Below are positions 34,622 through 47,336 of a DNA stretch of 64,000 bases, piece by piece. The notes beneath the pieces are model-generated. The model was not told the origin of the DNA. It saw only the letters and a list, made by a program, of their open reading frames with translations, and made no database searches. This stretch comes from Pezicula radicicola (lineage: Eukaryota; Ascomycota; Leotiomycetes; Helotiales; Dermateaceae), in assembly GCA_003008705.1 (NCBI GenBank), contig PDUO01000016.1:63975-127974 (forward strand). Direction: 5' to 3'. Both the position numbers and the translations under genes were made by a program. The first letter of the stretch is position 1. Each line of letters opens with the position of its first letter.

Positions 34622-37443
34622 TCATATCATAGTTTCTCTTCCCTCACCACTCTTGTGACTCTCAAATGAAAACCTGTTCGATGCTGGTACAGGCACATGT
34701 ACTAAATCCTCGCCATCGAGTCGTCGACGATCCCTATATGGATCTTCTGCTTCCCTCATTTGAATTTCTGATCTAAGTGCTTGGACATCTTCCATACGGA
34801 ATTTGCTTTCGTCTTCATCTCGGACGACTCTGCCTCCTATTATCCTCGTTCCTTCTTCTTCGTCTAGTGGCCAATTGGGTCCTCGAGCATTTGGTCGCCG
34901 GGATTCATGCTCACTTGCAGTATCGTGTGACACTTCAATGCTATTTTCATCGTAGATGTTACCTGTTGAATCCATCTCGTTTTCGGTATAGTGACTTCCG
35001 AGTGTGCTGGAGCCAGGATGGGTTCCCATTTCCAAGGTTGATCTATCTCTGCTGTCTGCCACGCGGGGAACATGTTCCGGTAGCTGAACGTCCGCTGGGA
35101 TAGGACCAACATAGAGTGCGTTATTTGGCGTACGGCGATATTCCGGAGGAGGTGAAGTTGGAGGACCTGTTGCCGTAGATAATGGTCGGAAGGCAGGACT
35201 AATGGGAGACGGTGCACTTCCTCCACTGTCCGAGGATGATTGACCATGCGAACCATGACCGACATGACTTGGTAGAGGACTTGGTAGAGGACTTGACAGT
35301 GGGCTTGGACCATCACTCAACGATTCCGGTGCATGATAATGGACCAAATGGCTAAACTCGCTTTGCGTTTTCTCGGGTAGGTAGGGCCCAAGTCCTCGTT
35401 CTGCTGCTGCTTGCTGACGCTCAAGTTTCCGTCTCGCGATCTCGTAAGCAGATAAATTTGGCGTACCCCGCGTAGAACTATTTTCTGCGGTTCCAGAAAG
35501 TGTGTTGGATTCGCTGGGGAGCTCTGCAGGAAGTGACGCAGGAAGTTCGTAACGTTCATGGGACTCTGTAGCCATTTCAGTAGGATACGAACTGTTCCCA
35601 GCAGCTTCATGAACTGTCACTGGATCTTTTTGTCGGTGAAGGAGACGACCGAGGAAGGTTTGGGGCGAGGAAGATGGGCTTGCTCCAGGGGCATGTGATC
35701 TCGATCCAGGGGTAGATGAACTAGAGTTCTTTTCATTGTCGGTCGCATCCTTCCCTTGACGTCTAGACCTAAGCCAAAATACGAGAAGAGCGATCAAAAT
35801 TACCCCAACAATGCAACCTACCACAATTCCTACAATAGCTCTAGTCCGCAGGCCGGCTGGCGAATCGTCTGCAGGTATGTCTGAGAAAGTCGTATTGTCA
35901 TATCGAGGAATATCGACAAGACTAGTGTTAGCAATGGGATCCTCGGTGTGCACGGCCTGGTGAACGCTAAAATTGTTCCTCTCATAGTCGATGATGATGT
36001 AAGCCTCTTGGAGGAAAGCTCGGCCAATTGTGTACTGGTTTGCACCGGAGGCTTGGCGGAGGGGAAAATAATACTTTGTAGCTTCGGTAGAGCCATAAGT
36101 GGTGTTTGGTATGAATGGGTAGCTCAACTGTAAATCAAATGCTGCGTAGGGTAATGTGATGGTCACAATGTCATTTGAAGTTGAAGTGTCAGATAGGTTG
36201 AAGGTAAAGGTCAGTTCGGCTGACTCCAGTACATCGTGTTGTGAAGGATCGCTGTCAAAGGTATATAGTTCCAAGGATGTGTTGTAGGTCAGGCCGAGAC
36301 TGGAAGCGAAGCGCTCACATACTGACTCTGGCAGCCAGAGGTAAGGAGTCGAGCTGTCAATCGTCGCATAGACTCGATCCGTAGTAGAAAGTAGAGATAC
36401 CTCCGTGGTCCAATTGCTGGAACTATTCAAACTAATGACGGAAATCGAGTCTATGTACACTTCCGGCTGTTGGCTTGGATTCAGCTCAAAAGTTGTATTG
36501 TGGGATTCAAGTCTGTTCTCGTCATATCCTCCCAACGTCAAGGAGACAGGTACTCCTTTCAGCTCTAGTATGTGTCAGTATTTTCTCAGCAGGTACTGGA
36601 ATCCAAACTCACGATAACTGGCACCGGCTGTGTAGCCATAACTGTGACTTGGTATTGCCCCCTCCGTCTCTACTAACCCACTGATAGCACTGAGAGCCGT
36701 GATATCTGTGAAGTTCCCAGGCACAATTCCAAGACCAAAGAAGCCGACCCAGTATTCGGTGGTATTGACTGACGCAATAATCGCATCTGTTAGAGATACT
36801 CCCGTCGTCCCAAACGTTAAGACATCCAAGCCGTAGTCCCCGTATCCTCCAAAGCCCAACTGCGTATCGAGTCCGAGGTTATAAAAGCCTTCAGGTACCC
36901 AGGTCTCTGAGTATGACTCGTTGAAGAGCCCTCCTCTGTCATTATAGCATATTGTGCCTGCATCGAACCTTTAGCACTCAAGCTCAAGAGTGTCATGCCG
37001 GGACAAAGTGAAGGGTAATTGAATCACGTCTCGTCTGACGGGAAACTGCGCACAAAACCGCACAATTGCCGCCTCTCCTAACTCCTCTTACAATCGTAAC
37101 GTATCGCGCTGGGCCAGAACTTAAGGAAATCGTCCAACTCACTACTCGCATCGCAACCACCAGTCCCCATCACCCAGGTTTCCGAGCTCGCGGTACTGAC
37201 CAAGAGGTAGAGCCATTGCGCGGGCGTTCCCACTCGCATCGAAATAGGGGACCAATCTCCATCATTGCCAATCCTGATCAAAGGTCAGTCTCGCACGATT
37301 TGGAAGGGAAAGGCATCGCATTATTACCATGTCGTCGAAGGGGTTACACTCAAGGCCGTCGGGAAGTCTGCGCCGCATGTACATTGGACGAAGAAAGTTG
37401 CGATAAGGAAAGTCACCCTCTTCCACCTCGACTCCGAGATCAT
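34622..37443 (-). CDS. membrane-anchored aspartic-protease-like protein, probably inactive
   Basis: Four exons (37443-37328, 37273-37143, 36957-36613, 36564-34622) give 844 residues. An N-terminal signal peptide (FLIATFFVQCTCGA) is followed by a pepsin-fold domain. The usual first active-site motif DTGSS is replaced by STASS (residues 65-69), so the first catalytic Asp is Ser. The flap-like YGDYGLDVLTFG and FGLGIVPG blocks remain, and the second motif IDSST keeps its Asp (about 267). A single membrane helix lies near 437-459, followed by a 380-residue Ser/Pro-rich cytosolic tail. The lumenal part has many NxT/NxS sites. This layout is known from fungal cell-surface aspartic-protease-like proteins. 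Loss of the first Asp argues for a binding, sensing or structural role. The 185-bp second intron is the longest in this gene. Confidence 0.85.
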
Positions 37444-40400
37444 GATCAACGACAATCCGGGTGCATTATCCAATATACACAGGGCAGCTGGAATGGAGCT
37501 AGAAATGTCCTTCGAGGCCGTCAACTGAGGTTGCGGGAGGAAAAAAAGGAGACGACCCGGAAAGCATGGACCCGGCGCACAACCCGCCAGCCTCTGCCCA
37601 GTGGTCAAGAGGTGCCGGCGTTTGAAGCGCGCAATAATTTGAGATGTGGGGATCTCTTCTGGCTCAGCCCTGACCTACGAAGAGGAACGCCCACTACAAT
37701 TCACAGGAGAATGTTGTATTGCGATAATGTTTTACAATCATAGATAGGCAAAGAGGTACGCATGCATAGCATAGGTAAGGTAGACCACGAGTGGCGGGCC
37801 GAATAATGGCGTTGAGTATCTTTGAGTTAGCTCACTCTTACCGACACGGTAGTTGGGTAGCCTGGAAAGAGCAAGTTGGTAAGACCGTTACATTTCTACA
37901 TACTCCTAAAGTCTGGTTCTGGAAGCACATGTACAGTAGTGATGTGGGGTGATGCTGGGCGCGCTATCATAGCGGAGAGAGGGCTGAAAGCTGAGTGAAG
38001 GGTGGTGGGAGATGCAGGTTACAAGAATTTCAGATATCGGGCAAGCTCACCACCTCTATGATACACATGCTGGAGCGCGAGTTGAGACTTGGCGCTGCAA
38101 GATGAATGGACAGTCTCCTGCAAGTTTTTACTTGTAAGAAATGTAGAAGGCCGGAATCGGAAAGATCAAGATAGCATCAAATCCGATTGCGTGCAGACAT
38201 CCATCAGTACATGCAGGGGCATTGGGGCACAGTTGGCTTGAATCCCACCAATCTCTTGAGCGAAGCCAGCGACAGAGGCACAGTGGCGGTTATACAACTA
38301 ATTGCCTTTTTTCGCATGAAAAAGTCCCTTGACTTCCTGTATTTTAACCGTGGATTTGAAGGTCTGGTTCGTCGCTATTATTTCCTCCGTTGGTGAAGGT
38401 GTAGAAAGTAAGTTGCCTTTACTTGTGACCAAACCCCGGGCAGCAGCCAACTCACTACCTTGACTCTGCACTGCAATGGGTAGGTTATTGCGGAAGCCAA
38501 CCACTGTCAGTCCCAAAGCATCGACACCCCTCACATACTGTATCGCCAGGTTTCTATTCAGGGACTCGAGGCATGAAGGCTGTACGAGAGCGATCGCCTG
38601 GAAATTTACCAAGAAATTCTTTGAAATGGTGGCGAGGAAGAGCAGTCGAATGGCTGTTGGTGCACCGTGTTCAGGCTGTCCTACGTGAACTGCCCAATCA
38701 TCGCAGAGGTTGACGGGTCGTCGGGAACGAAGCAAGGAGCGGCTTGCTTGGATATTTTGACTTCCACCTTCTAGCTGGGTTCAAGCTCACAGGGCATCAA
38801 CAACTGCAAATGAACGTCGTTTCATCCTCCTTTGCACCAGAACGCTGGTACAGACAGCTAGCTATGCAAGCCTGTCTCTCAGGCCTTTTCTCTCCTGGAG
38901 TCTCTCCTCGCTAACCCCTGAGCTTCGACCAGCTCTCTCGTGGTCGGCCTGCAAAAGAGAGTTTTAAACCTTGACCTGATCCTTGATTTTCCCATCTTTG
39001 CCAACGATCACGCGGGGACACAAGCACCAATATATTTATTTTGGGGATTTTCACTCTTGGTATCGAGGTGTATGGTCTCACCGTTAGGTCTAGACCTTGT
39101 AGACTTGCATATCGCAGAGGCTTGAGTCAGAGAAGTACAGATAGATGCTAGGGTATAAATAGTTGGAAGCGAAAGAGTAAGTGCAAGAAATTCACACTAC
39201 GGGCATGTCACTCATATTAGGACTTCAAGTACAAGCATTCAGTCTTCCAAATACCATACTCCTGCTATTCTTGCAATTCCTGCACGCAGTTATGAACATC
39301 CACGTAGCTGTTGTCCTAGTAGTAAGTCATGTCATAAAGCGCCCAAACGTCAGTCAGCCCGTCAGCACTAGAATCGTCCCCATTATGAGCCAGGGTGACT
39401 TCACCGTTGCAGGCGCATTTAGAGCAAGTTGAATTTGTAACTGCCGAGCTGTGATAGATAGCAATGACATGGTTATTATGATTATTGAATCTCTTTTGTC
39501 GCTTTTCAAAGCTCATCAGTATTATGTGGCGTTATGGTTTTGGCCATTGCATTAAAACAAGTGAGAGCAAAGGTGAGATGAACATGGTCGGGAGATTGGC
39601 GTTTTCGCAAGGCTGGAAAACTTCTCCAGTAGCTACAGTACTTACTTCCCTGCTGGCTTTCCCGGTAAGGTACGGCGTTCGGATTTATGCATGTGTTCCC
39701 TTCCAGCTGGCCAATTGCTGTTACCATATCGCTAAGTAAGGTTAACTTTTACCGCAGTTTCCAGAGTCCAGAGAGCATAAGGTAGGGAGGTAATCCTTGA
39801 CCACCACACTTGGTCTGTCGTCTATCGTATGGAGGTGGGACTGTATGGTACTGTCCTGTCCTGTATTGTGCGTAGGATTCGCCTTTGCAGAGCTGTGTCT
39901 TGTCACTATTGGTCAGAAATTTACGAGCAATGCATACAGAACAGAATAATAACTCCTTGAGGAGAAAGGGTGTAAGCATCGCGAAGCAAAAAGAACCAAC
40001 GAAAGGCATCTCCTTGGACAGCCACCCCCGGTTAAGAAACAATCTGACTACTCCAGCGGCTCAGCCCCAACTAACCCAACTAAACTAAGTTAACTGCATC
40101 GGCAAGCTTCATCACAGCAGTCACTCACCTACCTATTCCCGCACGCGGGATCCAGCAAGATGGGTGAACACGGACGGCGGAAGATTAGACGACCCCAATT
40201 TGCCCCCATATGCCCATGCAAAAAGGGCTGGCGCACGCACTGCCTGTCCTTGTCAATCTTTGTGATCGCGCCGCTTGGCAACCGGAAGTGGCTCGGTGTT
40301 AGGTCAATCTCTCTTGGTTTTAATATATCTTCTCCACCCTAGCAATCTCTGCTCAGTCGATGCCAATCTCTGAAATACTGTATTTGTATGACAGTAAAAT

Positions 40401-40610
40401 AATGACCGACGACAACAACCTCTAATCCATCCGCTTCTTGCGCCATTCCCCACTGTCGTTTCCGGTCATTGTGTTCTCTCATACTCTGTCCGAGCTTCAA
40501 GTAAATGCTGCTTCAGAGTATATATCTTCCGCTGCTAAAACCCGCCTGTGCCTTTTCCTTTGAGCCCGGCCGGGTCTGTCGAGGGGTTTTTATGTGAATT
40601 GAATCAAACC
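37444..40610. other. intergenic, no gene recognised
   Basis: Three kilobases of ordinary composition with several open frames (37066-37743 antisense to exon 1, 38735-38298, 39181-39432, 39516-39316, 39885-40088) but none with a recognisable domain or convincing splice partners. It could hold a long untranslated leader or non-coding RNA for the flanking genes. Confidence 0.4.
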
Positions 40611-43087
40611 ATGCTTTACTCCCATTCGGTTTTCTTTTGGGTTGCGACTCTTTGCTCAGTAGCAACGGCGCGGATAGGTTGGTGCACCTCAGACGCAATG
40701 GCGGTTCGTGAAGCTGGAGCCTATGCTAATAAGGCACAGCACCTCAACCTCGATATGTTAATGCAACAACCTCCACATTTGCGCCATCCACGGATTCTTC
40801 CTCTTCTTCGTCGTCCGAGCAGACATCGATTTTGGGACCAACCGCACTCTTACCCTCACTGCCCTCAGTCGATGTCTCGACAAGCAGATATACAGCGACG
40901 GTTGCACCCTCGCCCCCGCAGGAGCCTGTGACCAGCTCGTCCGTTTCCTCGTCCGTTTCCTCTTCATATTCTTCATCGACGATTATCCCTCATAATACAA
41001 CAATTACTTCGACTCCATCAACATCCCCATCATCGACCGTACTTCTTACTACAACAACCTCAAATACTTATGAAAGTGGAAATGGAACTGCTACTAAGAC
41101 TATGACAACCCAGACGTTCACTTATCCGACTTCCACTGAAATATCAATCATTGAAATATCAACCACTGAAATATCAACAACCAAAACATCAACATCCACC
41201 ACATGTTATTCGCCTACATTTGGGGAAGCAATCACCGAATATAGCTTTGTACCGAACACTACAACTATAACATTACCAATAGGGGCAAATGCAACTCAAA
41301 CCCCAGAATTCACACCAACGCCATATTGTTGTTCATATTCCTGCACGACAAGTAGCACCTCAGCAGCACCCTTTTATAAATCAACAAGTACAGCCTCGTC
41401 AGGTGACAGTTTCTCTATAGTAGTACCCTCTCAAACCCAGACATTTTCTATTGTACCGTTCTACAGTTTAAATCCAGTTACCACTACCGTGGTCGTTACG
41501 GTTAAGAATCCCGTCACTCTCTTTACGTCGAATGCTGTTCCTACGTACCCGGGGGTTGGGGTTGATAGTAAGAAGCAGAGTGTGCAGGCGACTAGTGTGG
41601 CGGTACCGACTTTCCCGGCTGAATCCCCCTTTTCGACTACTCCCTCTCCCTCTCCGTCTCCGTCTCCTGGAACCAATTCGCCGGGAAGTGGAAGCTCAGG
41701 TGGGAGTAATTCTGGAGACACTGGTGGAGACAACTCATCTTCAGGAGGCTCGAGTGGCGGGGATAGTTCTGGACAACAGGCCGCATCGCCGACGATAACA
41801 GTAACGGCCGGTAGCGTGCCAATTGTTCTAACACCATCAGATGTTTCGATCGATGGGCAGACTTTTGCTGTCCCCACAGGCACCAATGCCTCGCCGACAA
41901 CAGTAGTTGCGAATGGCCAGACATATACCATAAGTCCTTCTCAGGTTATCGCTCCTGGGACCATTATCGATGTGCCAAGCTCACAGGGGGGAGTCTTTGT
42001 GGCCGCACCAACTCCGACCGTGATCGGCGGCGCATCCATTTCGATAGGAGGCAATATTGTGTATATTGGAGGTTCAAGCTATACTTATGGCCAAGGAGCT
42101 GTCGAAACAAGTGTGGTGGTAAATGGAGAAACTATATCGATCGGAGCAGCAGGAGTCGGATTTGCAGCCGCAAAAACCACGATCCAACCGAATCAAGCTG
42201 CAGCTACACCAACTCCAACTGTGATTGGTGGCGTATCCATTTCAATAGCAGGTGATATTGTGTATGTTGGAGGTTCAAGCTATACTTATGGACAGGGAGC
42301 TATTGAAACAAGTGTAGTGGTAAACGGAAAAACCATATCAATTGGACCGGCAGGAATTGGATTTGCAGCTGCAAAAACCACAATCGAACCGCCCTCTGCT
42401 CAACCCACCGCTGTCATTATCATTGGAGGTGACATATTCTCGGCGATTGGTTCTTCTCTGGCCGTCATTGGTGGGCAAACTTTCACATATGGCCCAGGAA
42501 TCCCCCAAACAACCGATGTTTTCAACGGAGAGACGATCACTATCGCATCTAATGGAGTCATACAAACATCTACAACACTTGGAGGGACATCCCACCCAAC
42601 GGGAACTCAAATCGGGATAGCTGGTGGGCTGTCAGTGACTGAGATAGGCTCGTCAATCGTAGTCATCGCCACGACGACCTTTACGATTGGTCCTGGGGCC
42701 AGCTCGACTACAGCTGTAATCAATGGGAAGACAATCATAGCAGATTCTAGCGATATCGAGATAGGAACGGCCACAACTTTATCATACCCCTTGAACCCAA
42801 CAACATCGGTAGTGACAGCCGGAGGAGTGACATTTTCGGAAATTGGCCCTAGCAAGGTTGTTATTGGAGGGACCACATACACTGTCGGTCCCGGAGCGAA
42901 GACCACCACAGAAGTATACAATTCGGAGACCATCAGCATTGGGCCTGGCGGAGTAGGGTTCAAGACCACGACCGTGGTGCCTGCTTCAGCGACTACAACG
43001 AAGAAAGGCGGCGTTGGAAAGGTGAAAATCGAATTGGGATGGAGCATTGCATTGTGCATAGCTTTGGGAGTCGGATTCCTAGCATGA
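40611..43087 (+). CDS. Ser/Thr-rich repeat-containing GPI-anchored cell-wall-type glycoprotein
   Basis: Predicted exons 40611-40677 and 40740-43087 give 804 residues. The first encodes a signal peptide (FFWVATLCSVATA). The junction uses a weak GTTGGT donor and a good TGCTAAT branch with CACAG acceptor, and is the only one I found that joins the two frames. Residues 25-230 are very rich in Ser/Thr, with only six or seven Cys, fit for O-glycosylation. A Gly/Ser linker follows, then five or so repeats of about 60 residues built on the pattern IGG..I..G..IVYIGG..YTYG.GA..T..VVNG.TISIG. The C-terminus is a small spacer plus hydrophobic tail (IALCIALGVGFLA), a GPI-attachment signal. It is likely a wall or surface protein; its role in adhesion is not shown. 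Confidence 0.75.
42005..42395 (+). repeat. two near-identical ~190-bp coding repeats in the wall protein
   Basis: The segments starting near 42010 and 42216 share long identical or near-identical runs, both encoding PTPTVIGG..ISI and GGSSYTYGQGA. They are much closer to one another than to the later repeats, suggesting a recent duplication within the gene. Confidence 0.75.
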
Positions 43088-43588
43088 TCCATGTGGGCTT
43101 TGGGGCATAATGATGGGGAAGGCGTTTTTGGAAATGGAATGCATTTTGTGACATATACCCATGATATATCATACCAGTGATATGATATGGTTTAGGTAAC
43201 CATACTACCTTATTGTAAATATAATATTTATTGCGAGAAGAGCATAAAGCACTTGGAAACTAAAAAACCTCTCGTATAAAAGTTGGTACTTGATTGAAAT
43301 TTGTGATTAGCAGACGGACGTTGTTGAGTTGAGTTTCATCTGCTCTGCTATAGAACGGGCGGTTCGTACCGGACACCTACTACGAGTATGGTGCTAGGCC
43401 CAATTAAGCGATAGCGGCCAACACGAATGCCATTATCTCCGCGACGTCACAACGAGGAACTTCTTTTTCCCATCAACACAGCAATCTAGAAGACCACCAC
43501 CTGCACAACTCAATAAGCATACAGAGACTGACCCAGAAGAAACTGGCTCAGTCAAACCTTCGAATTCCAGCCTTTCGAACCGATTTAT
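43088..43588. other. intergenic
   Basis: 3' region of the wall-protein gene and promoter/leader of the F-box gene. Nothing else recognised. Confidence 0.5.
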
Positions 43589-46500
43589 ATGCAATCCGAG
43601 CTCCCTGAAATTTCCATACGCGCACTAGACACAACCACCACATCAGCACCCTCCACCTCTACCCAATATGGCATTCAACCTCACCAGCTGCCCTCCGCAG
43701 GCTCGTATAGCCCTCTCCATGGAGAAGAGCGAAGTGTGTCTAGAGGATCAAGCTCTGCGGTCAACGCGATTGATGCGTCATTTCCCGAGGGCCACGCCCT
43801 CGAGGAGCAATTACGCCGATTGAAAATGGCCGATAACAAGGAGAGCACCCGTCCCAAACCATCTTTTCAGCGCATCTCAGAATATGAAAACGCGTTGTCC
43901 CCTAGTCCTCCGCGGACTAATAGCAACGGACCTGGATTCAAAATTGTGAAGAAGAAAGGGAGCAGACTCGATGGACCACGTCTTGATATGTTTCCAAATG
44001 GTACAGATGCCTGCAAACTCCCTTGTACATGTGCTCCTCATTCTAATGTATCATAGAGGTCTTGACCCACATTCTGTCGCATCTACCTGCTACATCACTT
44101 TCGTCAGTGTCGCTTGTGTCCCGCAGATTCTACAGTCTTGTCACAACTCCTCATGCCTGGCGTATTGCATTTTCACGCTTCTTTCCAGGACAGGATGCCA
44201 TCGAAGGTGTTCCGTTGTCGCAAATGAACCGCCGCGCATCTGACCAGGAAGAAAGAGATGACTTGCGCGCCGAACAGCGACTTTTCACTCGACTGACAGC
44301 GCTTGCCTCCTGGCGTAGCGAGTATATACTGCGAACAAGACTCCTCAGAAGCCTTTCTCGTGGAAAGCCGGCCCAGATTGCACCAGGCCATGGCGCATCC
44401 TCGCGGTCAAACAGTGCAGCCAACAATGCTAATGCTGTTGTCACGTACAGTTCACAGTTGTTCTCAACAGTCAACCACATCCATGCCATTTTCAAAAATG
44501 GGAAGAAATCGCCACGCTTTATTCATGGCACTGACGAAACTGGATCTGCTTGCACTAGTGATCCTAATATTGGTAAGATTGATAATTGGGGTCTTTCTGA
44601 CCCACAGTCCCTCCCACAGTTCTCAGAGCTCTTTGTTGGTGATATCCCGTATGGACTTGGAGATGGCCCTGCTGGTCTTCCCAATTCAATGGACGTCAGT
44701 CAGCCGTTTGGCCTACTTTACGGGGAAGGCTTCCCTGGAGGTCAAGCTTATTACCGAGCATCGGATGAAATGCGTGGACGTTTCTTGGGCCAAGCAAATG
44801 CGAATGACATCTCAGACCCCGCGATCGGGATCCCCAGAATCCCAGGTCTTACCGAAGCAATCTCTGCTGTCTGGATTGCCAAATCAGCTTCTTTCACCGG
44901 AATCACGGATAACCTAGTAGGAATCTTGACTGGATCTACTCTGGGGATCATTACTGCCTATTCTCTCGGTGGGGACAGTCTTCAGGGGCGTCGCATTGGA
45001 AGGGGTCAAGTAACCGCAAGATGGATCCTGAGTCCTGGAGTTCCCATCATTCACCTCAAGGTCGACGACTCTTATAATACGAATCGTAAAGCAGCTGGTC
45101 GGATCTGGGCTGTGGCACTGAATGCTCTTGGCGAGGTCTTCTACCTTGCCGAGCCACCGTCATCTCCACTTGTTGATGCAAAGCTAGATGACCGCACCAC
45201 AATCAGAAATGCATGGGAAGCTGGACGTACTGTCTACTGGAAGTTGGCTGAACCAACACGACGGGAAGCACGCGAGGATCCTTACCGTGAGGCGCAGATC
45301 CATGGAAGCTATTCGCCAAGATCTTCCTCGACATCTATGAATTTGTCCAAGGAGCAGATTACCGCGGAGACTTTAGAAATAGAGACCTTTTTGAAGTACC
45401 AACCGTCACACTTCAGAAAGTTGTGCGAAGGATGGGACATGCGCCGAAGGCTCGAGGTTGACTTTGCGGGTGATGACGGAAATGGTGCTGGGGAAGCTAT
45501 CTTTGTGATCAGATGTGGCTTTGATGGTGTGCATTCCGAGATCAAAAGATTCACCAGATGGAAATCTGAGCAAGCTTCATTCGAAGAGTATCCACAGCCA
45601 AAAACTCCCCCTATGACATCAGAAGGCGCACCCATGGCGTCGCTGTTTGGAGGTGGTAGGGTGACTGCACCAATTCGGACTGCGTCTCCTGTCCGATCGC
45701 CGATACGCAGCCCTCCGGTGAAGAACGGTTCATCGATTTTGGTTGAGGAGTGGCGTTCTTCACTTCTCTCTCTGAAGGATCACCCGTTGGTTGAGATCAC
45801 TGCAAGCGCCATCGATATGTCTACTTACGCTCTCTTGACGGTTGCAGAAGACCCTCTTCGCACAGCCAATGGTAGCTCAACCATCTCTTCGCCCTTTGCT
45901 ACCCCAGCAACAGACACTTCCTCAACCTTTGGAGACGTTCCTGGACATCGTGCTCGCTTTCTGGCTATTGGTACGAAAAGCGGATCCGTTGTGATGTGGA
46001 ATATGCGTGGTCCTCAGTCGACAAACTCTGCATTGGTAAACGAGTTGCGTCCTGTGCGGAACATTCAAACAGACTCCCCTCAAATATCGTGCCTCGCAGT
46101 TTCGGCGCTGTACATTGTGCACGGTGGCAATGATGGACTTGTGCAAACTTGGGATCCTCTTGGTTCAACCCTCCTACCAATTCGGACACTCAACTCCCGC
46201 TTTTCGTCTCGCGCTCGACGTCGGCTCGTCCAAGCTGAAGCATCGATTCAAGGAGTTGGTATCAATCTCTATGCTGCTGGGGCAATCGCAATTGATCCAG
46301 ATCCTACAGTCTTGCGAGGTATGGTCTCTCTTGGCACCCACCTACGATACTGGTCTTACAGTTCCTCTGCGGCCGATCAGTACACAAGTAAAAAGCGAAA
46401 GCTCCGTCGTTCAGGTGAGCGTGGCAGCAATGCTGGTCCAGACCGGTTCACAAGCACTGGAAGAGGTGCATTGATGGATTATATCGCAACCGAACAAGAA

Positions 46501-47205
46501 GAGCTAAAAGCGGAGAAAATGCGGCGAGCCAGAGAAGAAGCAAGGCTTGCTGGTCGATTTGGTGTTGGCTTGGGTGGCCTTAGTGAAGAAGAGGCCTTGC
46601 GGTACGCAGAGATGATTTCTGCTGAGACCTTCCAAAAAGACGAGGAACGACGTGTCAGCGATGCGGGCTATCTCGCTGATTCTCCACTCGGAGAGAGTTT
46701 ATCAGCCCAGAGTGTCTGGAGCAGCGAGACCATCACCCCGGAAGGCAGTGTCACGGGCAAATTTTCTTCTCCAACGCCGAGATTCAAGACGGACGACGAA
46801 TTTGACCACGAAATCGAGGAAGCTATTCGCCTCTCGCTCCTCGATGGTATCGATGAAGGGGGCCGCTCCCCACGAGCTAGTGGAAGTGGCGAGTATAGCA
46901 TCCCGATCACATTCAAGCAGAAGAAAAGTAGACGATCCGCTTCCAGTAGCCCTTCTACGAGCCAGGCCTCAAGAAACAGAGTCAGAATGAGAGGATCATC
47001 CAGCAAGCCAACTGTGAGTAAAAATATAGGCGTGGCTGCGGACGATTTGGATTATGCTTTGCAATTGAGCTTAGCAGAGGAACAGAGTCGAAGAGAGCAG
47101 TCGACGATGGAGATTCCCAATGATGATGAGAGCGTTTTGTTGCTCGAAGACGAGTTCCCAAGTTTAGAGGCGAAGGGTAAAGGCAAGGGCAGAGCCGGTT
47201 GGTGA
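43589..47205 (+). CDS. F-box protein with WD40-like region and two ubiquitin-interacting motifs
   Basis: Exons 43589-44000 and 44057-47205 give 1186 residues. Splicing (GTACAG...TAATG...CATAG) creates the F-box itself: PNEVLTHILSHLPATSL followed by SLVSRRFYSL (about residues 136-175). The middle contains WD-type blocks (IGTKSGSVVMWNM near 773 and VHGGNDGLVQTWDPLG near 825) that probably form a beta-propeller. Two C-terminal acidic helices, EIEEAIRLSLLDG (about 1055) and DLDYALQLSLAEE (about 1132), match the ubiquitin-interacting motif, including the A-x-x-x-S core. F-box proteins recruit targets to SCF ubiquitin ligases; the UIMs would let this one bind ubiquitin too. The N-terminal 130 residues are Ser/Pro-rich. 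No substrate can be guessed from context. Confidence 0.88.
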
Positions 47206-47336
47206 TTAGAAGAGATCTGAGTAGTTTCCGTCCGCGTTGTTTTTACTTGTTCATGTATTTCTCTTTCTCAGGTCAATAATACCTTTGCTAGCTAGACCTT
47301 GCTTCAATTATATCACTGTCTCCTGTCTCCTTATCT

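Noticed and set aside
37066..37743. 225-codon plus-strand frame
   Set aside because: It lies antisense to the first two exons of the aspartic-protease-like gene, is rich in Arg and has no domain; the minus strand explains the sequence fully.
38298..38735. 145-codon minus-strand frame
   Set aside because: No recognisable domain, no convincing promoter or intron structure; similar-size frames occur by chance in this GC range.
39316..39516. 66-codon minus-strand frame with three Cys
   Set aside because: It could be a piece of a small secreted protein, but there is no signal peptide exon or recognised domain nearby.
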